A stretch of 64,000 bases of DNA from Actinomycetospora lemnae (GCF_028737315.1 NZ_JAQZAO010000007.1:1-64000); one strand, 5' to 3'; positions 1-9,452 are shown, counted from the stretch's first letter. The notes: generated from the sequence alone by a model not told the origin. Numbers and translations are program-made.

Positions 1-2
1 CT

Positions 3-3000
3 CTGCGGCCGAGCGCCCCGCGCCCGCCCGCAGCCCGGCCGTCGGCGCCGCCCCCCCCGCCCGCCCAGCCCCGGCGCCGCCCGGGAGCCCCGGGCCCCGC
101 CACGCCCAGCCGACCGGCCCCCGGACCCCCGACCCCCGGCGCCGGCCGCCCCGCGCCGCCCGCCCGCCACGGTGCGCCCCCTCGACCCGGCGCGCCGGGC
201 CGGCCCGTGCCACCGACCCGCCCGGGCCCACCCCCGCACCGCGGCCCCGCCGGGCCGGGACTGCGACCGCCGCCGGGCCGTCCCGGGTTCGGGACGGCGG
301 CCGCCCCCGCCCCGCCCGTCCAGCCCACCGCGCCGCCCGCGAAGCCGCCCGCCACGCCGGGCAAGGCCGGGGCAGCCGCAGCACCGGCCGCCGCGCCCGG
401 CGCGACCGAGGCCCTGCTCCGGGAGATCCTGGTCGAGATCCTCGGGCGCCCGGACGTGCCGAAGGACGGCAACTTCTTCGACGACCTGGGCGCCGACTCG
501 CTGCTGATGGCCCGCTTCTGCGCGCGCATCCGCAAGCACCCCGACCTGCCGTCGGCGGCGATGCAGGACATCTACCAGAACCCGACCCTCGCCTCGCTCG
601 CGAAGGCGCTGGCCCCGGCCGCCAAGCCCGCCGACGCCGGCGGGGCCGCGCGCACCACCAGCGGCCTCGCCGGGGTGCTCGCCGAGGTCCTCGAGCGCCC
701 TGACGTGCCGCCCGACGCGCACTTCTTCGACGACCTCGGCGCCGACTCGCTGCTCATGGCCCGCTTCTGCGCGCGGACGCGCAAGCGCGACGACCTGCCG
801 TCGGTGGGCATGCCCGACATCTACGCGAACCCGACGATCGCGAGCTTGACGAAGGCCCTCGGCGGGGCGGCCGATCGGGCGCCGTCCGGGCCGGCGGGCC
901 CGTCGGTCACCGAGACCGAGGAGCCCACCGGGCCGCGCGCCGGCACCGCGGCGTTCGTCCTGTGCGGGGCGGCGCAGCTCGTCTGCGTCGTGGCCTACAG
1001 CTACCTCGCCGCCGTCATCCTCACCTACGGCTTCCGGGCGGTCACGACGGCGACCGGGATCGTGGAGGGCTACCTCGCGGCCCTCCTCGTCGGGGTCATC
1101 GGGTTCGTCGCGCTCAGCGTGCTGCCGATCGTCGCGAAGTGGGCGCTCATCGGGCGCTGGAAGCCCGGGTCGATCCGCGTGTGGAGCCCCGCTTACCTGC
1201 GGTTCTGGGTGGTCAAGACGCTGGTCCGCACCAGTCCGATGGTGCTGTTCAACGGAACGCCGGCGTTCACGCTCTACCTGCGCACGCTCGGGGCGAAGGT
1301 GGGCCGCGACGTCGTCTACCTCTCGAGGCAGGTGCCGGTGTGCACCGACCTGTTCAGCGTCGGCGACGGCACCCTCGTGCGGAAGGAGGCCGTCATCGCG
1401 TGCTACCGCGCGCACGACGGCCGGATCGAGATCGGCGGGGTCAGCATCGGTGCGGGCGCCTTCGTCGGCGAGGCGACGGTGCTCGACGTGCGGACCGCCG
1501 TCGGCGACGGGGCGTCGCTCGCCCACAGCTCGTCGCTGCACGCGGGCCAGGCGATCCCCGTGGGCGAGGTCTGGCACGGCTCGCCCGGGCGCCGCAGCAC
1601 CGAGGGCCCGCTGCCCGCGGTGCCGCCGGCCCCCGGCAGCCGCGTGCGCCGGGTCGTCTACTCGTCGGTGCTCCTCGTGGTGGTGCTGGCGGTGGCCTCG
1701 CCCGCCGCCCTCGCGATCGCGGGCGCGCTGTACTCCCTGGTGCCGGTGTTCGCCGCGCTGTTCGAGCCCGCGCCCGGCGTGCTCCTCACCGGGACCTTCC
1801 ACCTCCAGCTGCTGGCGCTCAGCGGCGCGCTCTACCTCGGCGGCATCGTGCTCGGCCTGATCGTGGTGGCGACGGTGCCGCGGCTGTTCGCGCTCGGGGT
1901 CCGCCCCGACCACGTCTACCCCCTCTACGGGGTGCGCTACTGGCTGCACCGCGCGATCGGGACGTCCACCAACGTCAAGTCCTTCGTCGAGCTGTTCGGC
2001 GACAGCTCCGCGATCGCCCACTACCTCGTGCTCGTCGGCTACGAGCTGCGTCCGCTCGTGCAGACCGGTTCCAACTTCGGCATGGCGGTCCAGCACGAGA
2101 ACCCGTACCTGACGAGCGTCGGGCGCGGCACCGTCGTCGCCGACGGCCTGTCGGTGATGAACGCCGAGTACTCCGCGACGTCGTTCCGCGTCTCGCGGAC
2201 GACGATCGGCGCGAACAACTTCCTCGGCAACAAGATCGCCTACCCGCCGCAGGGCCGGACCGGCGACGACTGCCTGCTGGCGACGAAGGTGCAGATCCCG
2301 ATGCAGGGGAAGGTCCGGCAGGGCGTCGGCCTGCTGGGCTCCCCGAGCTTCGAGATCCCGCGCAAGGTCGCGCGGGACAGCGCCCTCGACGTCGAGGACC
2401 CTGCCGAGCTCGCCGCGTCGCTGCGCCGCAAGAACCTCGACAACGGCGTGTCGATGGCCCTGCGCCTGCTCGTGCGGTGGCTCTTCGGCTACCTGGCCCT
2501 CGTGGGCGTCGTGGCGGTCGCGTCGCTGCCGATCCAGGCGGGGCCGGCCGAGGTCGTCATCGTCGAGCTGGTCGGCATCGTCCTGCTGGTCGGCTGGTTC
2601 GTGCTGGTCCAACGGTGTGTGTCGCGGCTCAAGACCCACGCACCCGACGGCGTCTCGATCTACGACCCCGCGTTCTGGCGCCACGAGCGCTACTGGAAGG
2701 TGCCGTCGCCGGACTGGGTGCAGATGTTCAACGGCACGCCGTTCAAGCCGATGGTGTGGCGCCTGCTCGGCGCACGGGTCGGCGCGCGGGTGTTCGACGA
2801 CGGCGCGAACCTCACCGAGAAGGAGTTCACGACCATCGGCGACGACGCCACGCTCGGCGAGGGCTGCATCATCCAGTGCCACTCGCAGGAGGACGGCGGG
2901 TTCAAGTCCGAGCGCGTGGTGATCGGTGCCCGCGTCACCCTCGGCGTCTCCTCCTTCGTGCACTACGGCACGACCATCGGCGACGACGCGGTCCTCGCCC

Positions 3001-3080
3001 CCGACACGTTCCTGATGAAGGGCGAGGAGGTGCCGGCCGGCGAGTCCTGGGGCGGCAACCCCGCCCGAGGCCTCGACTGA
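3..3080 (+). CDS. Pls/PosA-type NRPS terminal membrane protein with two tandem carrier domains (5' partial)
   Basis: The frame is open from the window edge, so the N-terminus is missing and an upstream adenylation domain cannot be excluded. A Pro/Ala-rich linker leads to two near-identical carrier domains; each has the motif DLGADSLLMARFCAR, with phosphopantetheine serines at codons 498-500 and 747-749, 83 residues apart. About six hydrophobic segments follow (near 950-1150, 1660-1890 and 2460-2620), alternating with three soluble lobes carrying hexapeptide-repeat (LbH) sequence. This matches the terminal region of the Pls family (poly-epsilon-lysine synthetase), where C-like tandem lobes join carrier-bound amino acids. 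The call of membrane-bound peptide assembly comes from family knowledge. The gene is followed after 21 bp by the adenylation-thiolation gene, which suggests the synthetase is split over two proteins. The doubled carrier is unusual. Confidence 0.8.
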   Translation: MRPSAPRPPAARPSAPPPPPAQPRRRPGAPGPATPSRPAPGPPTPGAGRPAPPARHGAPPRPGAPGRPVPPTRPGPPPHRGPAGPGLRPPPGRPGFGTAAAPAPPVQPTAPPAKPPATPGKAGAAAAPAAAPGATEALLREILVEILGRPDVPKDGNFFDDLGADSLLMARFCARIRKHPDLPSAAMQDIYQNPTLASLAKALAPAAKPADAGGAARTTSGLAGVLAEVLERPDVPPDAHFFDDLGADSLLMARFCARTRKRDDLPSVGMPDIYANPTIASLTKALGGAADRAPSGPAGPSVTETEEPTGPRAGTAAFVLCGAAQLVCVVAYSYLAAVILTYGFRAVTTATGIVEGYLAALLVGVIGFVALSVLPIVAKWALIGRWKPGSIRVWSPAYLRFWVVKTLVRTSPMVLFNGTPAFTLYLRTLGAKVGRDVVYLSRQVPVCTDLFSVGDGTLVRKEAVIACYRAHDGRIEIGGVSIGAGAFVGEATVLDVRTAVGDGASLAHSSSLHAGQAIPVGEVWHGSPGRRSTEGPLPAVPPAPGSRVRRVVYSSVLLVVVLAVASPAALAIAGALYSLVPVFAALFEPAPGVLLTGTFHLQLLALSGALYLGGIVLGLIVVATVPRLFALGVRPDHVYPLYGVRYWLHRAIGTSTNVKSFVELFGDSSAIAHYLVLVGYELRPLVQTGSNFGMAVQHENPYLTSVGRGTVVADGLSVMNAEYSATSFRVSRTTIGANNFLGNKIAYPPQGRTGDDCLLATKVQIPMQGKVRQGVGLLGSPSFEIPRKVARDSALDVEDPAELAASLRRKNLDNGVSMALRLLVRWLFGYLALVGVVAVASLPIQAGPAEVVIVELVGIVLLVGWFVLVQRCVSRLKTHAPDGVSIYDPAFWRHERYWKVPSPDWVQMFNGTPFKPMVWRLLGARVGARVFDDGANLTEKEFTTIGDDATLGEGCIIQCHSQEDGGFKSERVVIGARVTLGVSSFVHYGTTIGDDAVLAPDTFLMKGEEVPAGESWGGNPARGLD

Positions 3081-3101
3081 CCGAACCCCGAGGACGGACC
3101 C

Positions 3102-5741
3102 ATGACCGACACCACGATCGCGTGCGCAGTCACCGACGACAGCCGCTGGCGTGCCGTCCTCGCGAGCGGCGCCACCGCCGTGCCCCGGTGGAGCCTCACC
3201 CCCCGCGCGCCCGGCGAGGGCCCGGTCGCGACGACGGTGTCCGTGCCGGCGGCGCTGCTCGACGCGGTGTCCGCGCAGGCCGGACGCCTCGGCGTGGTCC
3301 CGGAGGCACTGCTCCTCGCGGCGCACGCCCGGGTCCTCGCGGCGCTCACCGCGGAGCCCGAGGTCCTCGCGGGGGTCGAGGTCGCGGGCCGGACGCTGCC
3401 GGCCCGTCTCGACACCGAGGTCGCGTCGTGGCGGGTGCTGGCCACAGCGGCCGCCACGGCACTCTCCGAGCTGGCCGGCGCGGACCAGCCCGGGGACGAG
3501 GTGGCCCTGGCCCAGGCACGGCGCGACCTGACCGGCCTGTGGCCGGAGACGGTGCTGGCGCCCGCGGTCGCCGACGGCAGCGCTGCGGACGCCCCGCTCG
3601 CCGACGACGCCGTCTTCCGGGTCGACCGCCCGGCCGCGGACGTGCTGCGGGTCGTGCACCGGCCGGGCGACCTCGACGCCGCGGCCGCCGAGCGGATCGC
3701 GGGCTACCACCTCACCGCGCTCGAGCAGCTGTGCGCCGACCTCGACGCGGCGCCGGGCGCGCAGGGTCTCGTCGGCCCCGAGGAGCTGGCGCAGCAGATC
3801 GACGGCCTCGCGGGCCCGGTGCGCGAGCGGCCCGACCGTCCGGCCCACGAGATCATCCGGGGGCGGGCCGCCGCCGACCCGGACCGGGTCGCCGTGGTCA
3901 ACGGCGAGCGGTCGTGGACGTACCGCGAGCTCGACGAGGTCACCGACCGGGTCGCGCGCGCGATCCTGGCCCGCCGCCTGCCGCCCGAGGGCATCGTCGC
4001 GGTGGTGGCCGAGCGGACCCTCGACTGGGCCGCGTCCGTGCTCGGCATCCTCAAGGCGGGGGCCGCCTACCTGCCGCTGGAGCCGCACTTCCCGGCCGAC
4101 CGCATCGCGACCGTCCTCACCCGCGCCGACGCGCAGCTGGTGCTGGGGGAGCGGGGCAGCACGACGACCCTCGACGAGGCCCTGGCCGGCCTCGGCACCG
4201 CGGCCCCCGAGCGCCTGCTCGTCGACGACGCGATCGCGGAGGAGCACGGGGACGTGGTCCCGCAGGTCGAGATCGCCGGCGACCGCCTCGCGTACCTGTA
4301 CTTCACCTCCGGCTCGACGGGCGAGCCGAAGGGCGCCATGTGCGAGCACGCGGGGATGGTCAACCACCTCTACGCGAAGATCGAGGACCTCGGGATCACC
4401 GAGGGCACGGTGGTCACCGAGACCGCGCCGCAGTGCTTCGACATCTCGCTCTGGCAGCTCGTGGCGCCGTGGCTGGTGGGCGGCACCACCGTCATCGTCG
4501 AGCAGGAGGTCATCCTCGACGTCCCGCGGTTCGTCGACCTCCTGGCCCGTCGGCGGGTCGAGGTCGCCCAGCTCGTCCCGTCCTACCTCGACGTCGTCGT
4601 GTCCTTCCTCGAGCAGCAGGACGCCCCGGCGACCGAGGTGCTGCCCGCCCTGCGGCGCATCGCGGTCACGGGCGAGGCGGTCAAGAAGGAGCTGGTGGCG
4701 CGCTGGTTCTCCGTGCGCCCCGACGTCGCCGTCGTCAACGCCTACGGCCTCACCGAGACCTGCGACGACACCAACCACGAGATCCTCACCGAGGTCCCCG
4801 CCGGCGAGCGGGTGCCGCTCGGGCCGGCCGTGCCCAACGTCCGCGTCTACGTCGTGGACGAGCACCTGCACCCGGTGCCCCTCGGCGCCCCGGGCGAGAT
4901 CGTCTTCTCCGGGGTCTGCGTCGGCCGCGGCTACGTCAACGACCCCGAGCGCACCGCGAAGGCCTTCGTCCCCGACCCGCTCCGGCCCGGCGAGCGGCTC
5001 TACCGCAGCGGCGACCACGGGCGCTGGCTGCCCGACGGCAAGCTCGACTTCCTCGGCCGCCGCGACCACCAGGTGAAGATCTCCGGGTTCCGCATCGAGA
5101 TCGGCGAGGTCGAGAACACCCTGCTGCGGGCGCCCGGGGTGCGCGACGCCGCGGTGGTCGTCGCCGAGCGGCCCGGGCGCGGCAAGCAGCTCGTCGGCTT
5201 CTACGGCGCCGCCGCGCCGGTGGAGACCGAGGTGCTGCGCGGGACCCTCGAGGCCTCGCTGCCCGTCTACATGGTGCCGCCGGTGCTGCACCACCAGGAG
5301 ACCCTGCCGCTCACGCCCAACGGGAAGATCGACCGCAAGGCGCTCACGGCGCTCGCGCTCGCCCTGGACGAGCCCGAGCCCGCCGCCGGCGGCGACACCA
5401 CCCCGCTGACGCCGACCGAGGAGCGCGTGGCCGCGGTCTGGGCGCCGCTGCTCGGTGTCGACGCGTCGGCGCTCGGCCGCGACACCCACTTCTTCGAGCG
5501 CGGCGGCTCGTCGCTGCTCGCCGTGAAGATGGCGGTCGGGCTGAAGAAGGCCGTCACCCTGCCCGAGATCGTGGCGAACCCGGTGCTCGCCGACCTCGCC
5601 GCGCTCATCGACGGCCGTGCAACGGCCGAGCCGGCGCCCGCCCCGGCGCCCGCTCCCGCCGCCGCTCCCACCCCGCCATCCGACGTGGACGAGACCCCGA
5701 CGGTCCGGCTGCGCGCCTCCGACCTCACGCCCTCGACGTGA
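3102..5741 (+). CDS. NRPS with degenerate C-half, adenylation and thiolation domains
   Basis: An 879-residue cytoplasmic enzyme that should activate one amino acid as AMP ester and load it on its own carrier. Residues 1-240 resemble only the C-terminal half of a condensation domain and lack HHxxxDG. The adenylation domain (about 250-760) has the A3 loop FTSGSTGEPKG near 400, FDISLW at 446, NAYGLTET, YRSGDHG and the A10 motif LTPNGKID. The carrier follows, with GGSSLL (Ser804). By eye the specificity pocket reads D-I-W-Q-A-T-A-D-D-K; the two acidic residues late in the code would suit a basic amino acid such as diaminopropionate, but no known code is claimed. The C-terminal Pro/Ala tail may act as a linker. 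The start ATG has GAGGACGG upstream. The downstream sbnB-like gene starts 20 bp away. Confidence 0.88.
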   Translation: MTDTTIACAVTDDSRWRAVLASGATAVPRWSLTPRAPGEGPVATTVSVPAALLDAVSAQAGRLGVVPEALLLAAHARVLAALTAEPEVLAGVEVAGRTLPARLDTEVASWRVLATAAATALSELAGADQPGDEVALAQARRDLTGLWPETVLAPAVADGSAADAPLADDAVFRVDRPAADVLRVVHRPGDLDAAAAERIAGYHLTALEQLCADLDAAPGAQGLVGPEELAQQIDGLAGPVRERPDRPAHEIIRGRAAADPDRVAVVNGERSWTYRELDEVTDRVARAILARRLPPEGIVAVVAERTLDWAASVLGILKAGAAYLPLEPHFPADRIATVLTRADAQLVLGERGSTTTLDEALAGLGTAAPERLLVDDAIAEEHGDVVPQVEIAGDRLAYLYFTSGSTGEPKGAMCEHAGMVNHLYAKIEDLGITEGTVVTETAPQCFDISLWQLVAPWLVGGTTVIVEQEVILDVPRFVDLLARRRVEVAQLVPSYLDVVVSFLEQQDAPATEVLPALRRIAVTGEAVKKELVARWFSVRPDVAVVNAYGLTETCDDTNHEILTEVPAGERVPLGPAVPNVRVYVVDEHLHPVPLGAPGEIVFSGVCVGRGYVNDPERTAKAFVPDPLRPGERLYRSGDHGRWLPDGKLDFLGRRDHQVKISGFRIEIGEVENTLLRAPGVRDAAVVVAERPGRGKQLVGFYGAAAPVETEVLRGTLEASLPVYMVPPVLHHQETLPLTPNGKIDRKALTALALALDEPEPAAGGDTTPLTPTEERVAAVWAPLLGVDASALGRDTHFFERGGSSLLAVKMAVGLKKAVTLPEIVANPVLADLAALIDGRATAEPAPAPAPAPAAAPTPPSDVDETPTVRLRASDLTPST

Positions 5742-5761
5742 CCACCCCGAAGGAGTCAGCG

Positions 5762-6790
5762 ATGTCAGTGACGGTGCCGCCGTTCGCGGTGATCCCGGGT
5801 GCCCAGGTGGGGGAGGCGCTGCGCGGTCGCGAGCGCGACGTGATCGCCCTCATGGAGGAGACCTACCGGCTCCACGACGCGGGCCGGACCCACAACCCGC
5901 CGTCGTACTTCCTCACCTTCGCCGACCGGCCGACGTCGCGGATCATCGCGCTCCCCGCGTCCGTCGGCGGGGACGTGAACGTCGACGGGATCAAGTGGGT
6001 CTCGAGCTTCCCGGAGAACGTGGCGGCCGGGGTGCCCCGCGCGTCGGCGGTGCTGATCCTCAACGACCACGACACCGGCTACCCCTTCGCCTGCCTCGAG
6101 GCGTCGATCATCAACGCGTGCCGCACCTCGGCCTCCGCGGCGCTGGCCGCCGACCGGCTGACCCGCGGTCGCGAGCGGCCCCGTCGCGTCGGCTTCTTCG
6201 GGGTGGGCCTCATCGCCCGCTACCTGCACACCTACCTCGCGGCGAGCGGGTGGACCTTCGACGAGACCGGCGTGTTCGACCTGAAGCCCGAGAGCGCCGA
6301 GGGGTTCCGTGGCTATCTCGAGACGCAGGAGGGCACGGGGACGATCACCGTGCACGACGACGCCGAGTCGCTGATCCGGAACAGCGATCTGGTCGTCTTC
6401 GCCACGGTGGCCGGGACCCCGCACGTGCACGACCCGTCGTGGTTCGACCACCACCCGCTGGTGCTGCACGTGTCGCTGCGTGACCTGGGCAGCGAGGTGA
6501 TCCAGTCCTCGACGAACATCGTCGACGACGTCGACCACTGCCTGCGCGCCAACACCTCGGTGCACCTCGTGGAGCAGGAGACCGGCAACCGCGACCACGT
6601 GCACGGGACGCTGGGCGACGTCCTCGAGGAGCGGATCACGCTGCCGACCGACCGGACCGTCGTGTTCTCGCCGTTCGGCCTCGGCATCCTCGACCTGGCG
6701 CTGGGCAAGGACGTCTACGACCACGTCACGAAGACCGGCGGCCTGCACGTGGTCGAGGACTTCTTCCACGAGCTCAAGCGGTACGGCTGA
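5762..6790 (+). CDS. sbnB: SbnB-like 2,3-diaminopropionate biosynthesis dehydrogenase
   Basis: A 342-residue member of the ornithine cyclodeaminase/mu-crystallin superfamily. SbnB oxidises N-(1-amino-1-carboxy-2-ethyl)-glutamate with NAD to give L-2,3-diaminopropionate, 2-oxoglutarate and ammonia. The N-terminal half carries the family phrases DGIKWVSSFPEN and the ASIINACRTSASAA stretch; the Rossmann segment RVGFFGVGLIARYL is near residue 140, and FGLGILDLALGKDVYD lies near the C-terminus. The length is normal. The frame is open far upstream, but ATG 5762 has a clear AAGGAG ribosome site and fits the family start. It forms an operon with the adenylation gene (20 bp gap); the partner sbnA-like gene lies 2.8 kb downstream, beyond a regulator and a kinase. 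Confidence 0.9.
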   Translation: MSVTVPPFAVIPGAQVGEALRGRERDVIALMEETYRLHDAGRTHNPPSYFLTFADRPTSRIIALPASVGGDVNVDGIKWVSSFPENVAAGVPRASAVLILNDHDTGYPFACLEASIINACRTSASAALAADRLTRGRERPRRVGFFGVGLIARYLHTYLAASGWTFDETGVFDLKPESAEGFRGYLETQEGTGTITVHDDAESLIRNSDLVVFATVAGTPHVHDPSWFDHHPLVLHVSLRDLGSEVIQSSTNIVDDVDHCLRANTSVHLVEQETGNRDHVHGTLGDVLEERITLPTDRTVVFSPFGLGILDLALGKDVYDHVTKTGGLHVVEDFFHELKRYG

Positions 6791-6806
6791 GGCCGTCGCG
6801 GTCGCG

Positions 6807-6837
6807 CCCCGGCGAGCGTCAGGTGAGCTCGCCGGGG
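6807..6837. terminator. Hairpin between converging sbnB-like and FHA genes
   Basis: A perfect 11-bp stem (CCCCGGCGAGC / GCTCGCCGGGG) with a 9-nt loop lies just after the sbnB stop and overlaps the last codons of the converging FHA gene. It has no T tract, as is common in high-GC actinobacteria. It probably works in both directions. Confidence 0.6.
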
Positions 6838-7424
6838 GTGACGGCCCCGCGTTCCAGTGCCGCGTTGGCGAGCTCGACGCGGCGCCGGGTGCTCGTCGGG
6901 TCGAGCTCGAACTTGTCGTAGAGGCGCAGCAGGTGCTGCTTGACCGCCGCCTCGGACACGACGAGCTCGGCGGCGATGGCCCGCGCGGTGGCGGGCTCCG
7001 TGAACACCGCCCCGGAGAACAACGGCCGGCACAGCGCCACGAGCACGTCGTGCTCGCGGCGCGTGAGCTCCGGGGCCCGGCGCGGCGCCGTGGTGGGCGC
7101 CGCCCGTCCCCCGGAGCCGCGGAACACCATGCGGGTCGCGCCGACGTGGATGACGTCCCCGTGGCGCAGGGCGCGCTCGGCGATGAGCCGCTCGCCCCCG
7201 ACGACGGTCCCGTTGGTGCTGCCGAGGTCCCGGATCGCCCAGCTCGGCCCGTAGGCCTGCAGCACGGCGTGCAGCGACGAGACCTGGCCGTCGTGGTCGA
7301 GCACGACCCCGTTGCCCTCGCCGCGCCCGATCGTCACCGTCGGTGGGGAGAGGAGGACGACCTCGACGCCGCCGGGCCGCCACACCTCGAGGAAGCTCGT
7401 CGCACGGTCCCGGTCGTCGGCCAC
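6819..7424 (-). CDS. FHA-domain regulator with C-terminal helix-turn-helix
   Basis: A 201-residue protein. The FHA domain (about 20-110) has the phosphothreonine-binding signature: GR at 33-34, SSLH at 49-52 and STNG at 69-72. The C-terminal part (about 125-195), LTRREHDVLVALCRPL then AIAAELVVSEAAVKQHLLRLYDKF, looks like a LuxR/GerE-like or winged helix-turn-helix. It should therefore be a DNA-binding protein that recognises phosphothreonine, and the divergent neighbour is a Ser/Thr kinase, its likely partner. GTG 7424 is chosen because GAGGAGGCGAGG precedes it; a longer frame to 7472 lacks a ribosome site. It may control the surrounding biosynthetic genes; this is inference from position. 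Confidence 0.8.
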   Translation of the reverse strand: MADDRDRATSFLEVWRPGGVEVVLLSPPTVTIGRGEGNGVVLDHDGQVSSLHAVLQAYGPSWAIRDLGSTNGTVVGGERLIAERALRHGDVIHVGATRMVFRGSGGRAAPTTAPRRAPELTRREHDVLVALCRPLFSGAVFTEPATARAIAAELVVSEAAVKQHLLRLYDKFELDPTSTRRRVELANAALERGAVTPGELT

Positions 7425-7563
7425 GCCTCGCCTCCTCGCCGTGGATCCACCCGAGCGGGGGTGGTGACACAACGTGACTTTCGGGTGAGACTACTACGCG
7501 GCATGTACCACGAACGGGGGTGCGTGCGACATAGTGTCACGAGCTTCGACCAGGGGTCAGGGG

Positions 7564-9408
7564 GTGCCACAGGTGGTCGAGCGTTTCGGGCCCTACGAGC
7601 TCCGCCGCCGCGTCGGTCGCGGCGGCATGGGCGAGGTGTTCGAGGCCTTCGACACCGAGCACGACAGGATCGTCGCGCTCAAGCGCCTGGTGGCCGGGAC
7701 GGCCAACGACGACGAGTTCCAGAAGCGCTTCCGTCGCGAGGCGCGGCTGACCGCGCGCCTGCACAGCCCGCACGTCATCCCCATCCACCGCTACGGCGAG
7801 ATCGACGGACGCCTGTTCCTCGACATGCGGCTCGTCGGGGGTGCCGACCTCGAGAAGATCCTCCAGGCCGAGGGCCGGCTGAAGCCCGCACGCGCGGTGG
7901 CGATCATCGAGCAGGTCGCGTCCGCGCTCGACGCCGCCCACCACGCGGGCCTGGTGCACCGCGACGTCAAGCCGTCGAACGTGCTGATCGACGACGCGGT
8001 CGGCGCCCACGACTTCGTCTACCTCGTCGACTTCGGGATCACCCGCTCCATGACGGGCGACGAGAGCGCGGCCCTCACCGGGACCCGCACCCTCATCGGC
8101 AGCCTCGACTACATGGCCCCCGAGCGGTTCCGGGGCGAGGGCGGGGTGGGCATCGACATCTACGCGCTGGCGTGCCTGCTCTTCGAGTGCCTCACCGGGA
8201 GCCGGCCCTTTCCGCTCGACGGGTTCACCGAGCTCATGACCGCCCACCTGACCTGGACCCCGCCCACGCCGTCGCGCTCGGTGCCGGGCCTGCACGAGGC
8301 CTTCGACGCCGTGATCGCCGCGGGCCTGGCCAAGGACCCCGCGCAGCGTCCCGCGAGCGCCGGCGAGCTCGCCGCCGCCGCGCGGGCGGCGCTCGACGCG
8401 GGCACCGGGACGACGGTGCCGTCGACCCCGACCACCGCGGCGCCGCGGGAGGAGACGCCCGCGCCGGCGGAGCACATCGTCGACGGCGAGACCCCCGAGA
8501 TCGCCGAGCGCGCGCGGGCCGGGAGCGAGGCCGGGAAGACCCCGGCCGCCGAGCCCGCGCCGGCCGGGACGTCGTCCGCCGAGCCGGTCCCGTCCGGCGA
8601 GCCGGCACCGTCCGAGGAGCCGACGAAGCCCCGCCGCGGCTCCACACAGGCCTCGCCGGCCGCGGCGGCGCTCGACGTGCCGACCACGGCCGTGCCCGCA
8701 CGGACAGGGGCGGCACCGCACGGCGCCGACACGACGACCGCCCTGCCGCGGCCCGCGGCGCAGGCGGCGGTGGTGCGCGAGGCGCCCGGTCCGCGCACCC
8801 GCATCGGGGGGACGCCCCGGCCGGAGACGCCGCCGACGCGCGAGATCGGGCCGCCGGTGCGGGGTGCGCCCCGGCCGCCGACGGGCCGGGCCCACGGACC
8901 CGCCGGGGCGGTCCGCGGCGCGGGCGGGGGTCCGCGATCGGCCCAGCCGGCCCAGCCGGCGTCGTCGGCACCGCCGACCCCGCCACGCCCGCCCGCCGGC
9001 GAGGGCGTCACGTCCGATCTGCGGGTCGGCGACCCGCGGCGCGGCGCGACCCCGGGCTCGAACGCGGGACCGAACGCGGGACCGAACGGGGGCTCGAGTG
9101 CCAGGCCGTCCGCGCGGCCGTCGGCGCCGTCGTCCGCCGCGCCCACCGCGACGTCGACCGGGCGGCCCGCCGCCCGGCCCGCCGGCGGAGCGTCGGCGTC
9201 GTCGCCGTCGCTCGCCCCGGTCTCGGTGACCCCGGCCTCCGCACCGGTCTCGACGACCCCGACGGCCCCGACGGCCGCGGCGGACGCGCCGGCCGAGCGG
9301 AACACCGTCCGGACGGTCCTCTGGGTCGTCCTGGCCGTCCTCGGGGCCGCGGCGCTGATCGCGGGCGCCGTGTACGTGGCCATCCTCCTGACGCCCGCCG
9401 CGGGCTGA
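7564..9408 (+). CDS. Membrane-anchored Ser/Thr protein kinase (Pkn type)
   Basis: A 614-residue Hanks-type kinase. The kinase domain covers residues 8-275: glycine loop GRGGMGEVFEA, Lys40, HRDVKPSN at 132-139, DFG at 156-158, and APE at 185-187. A Pro/Ala/Thr-rich linker of about 300 residues (276-580) follows, then one membrane helix (VLWVVLAVLGAAALIAGAVYV) and only a few external residues, so there is no PASTA sensor. GTG 7564, behind AGGGGTCAGGG, is preferred; GTG 7534 is an in-frame alternative. It is divergent from the FHA regulator, a common kinase/phosphothreonine-reader pairing. It probably phosphorylates the FHA protein or another regulator of the cluster. The linker contains short repeats such as NAGPNAGPN. 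Confidence 0.9.
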   Translation: MPQVVERFGPYELRRRVGRGGMGEVFEAFDTEHDRIVALKRLVAGTANDDEFQKRFRREARLTARLHSPHVIPIHRYGEIDGRLFLDMRLVGGADLEKILQAEGRLKPARAVAIIEQVASALDAAHHAGLVHRDVKPSNVLIDDAVGAHDFVYLVDFGITRSMTGDESAALTGTRTLIGSLDYMAPERFRGEGGVGIDIYALACLLFECLTGSRPFPLDGFTELMTAHLTWTPPTPSRSVPGLHEAFDAVIAAGLAKDPAQRPASAGELAAAARAALDAGTGTTVPSTPTTAAPREETPAPAEHIVDGETPEIAERARAGSEAGKTPAAEPAPAGTSSAEPVPSGEPAPSEEPTKPRRGSTQASPAAAALDVPTTAVPARTGAAPHGADTTTALPRPAAQAAVVREAPGPRTRIGGTPRPETPPTREIGPPVRGAPRPPTGRAHGPAGAVRGAGGGPRSAQPAQPASSAPPTPPRPPAGEGVTSDLRVGDPRRGATPGSNAGPNAGPNGGSSARPSARPSAPSSAAPTATSTGRPAARPAGGASASSPSLAPVSVTPASAPVSTTPTAPTAAADAPAERNTVRTVLWVVLAVLGAAALIAGAVYVAILLTPAAG

Positions 9409-9452
9409 CCGGAGGTCTCGCGATGGATCACGGCACCACGTCCCGCTCCCCC

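Noticed and set aside
962-5740. A very long plus-strand frame through the first two NRPS genes, joined to the sbnB gene
   Set aside because: Up to 5761 it is Arg/Gly-rich shadow sequence of the real genes; only the part from ATG 5762 has protein-like composition and family motifs.
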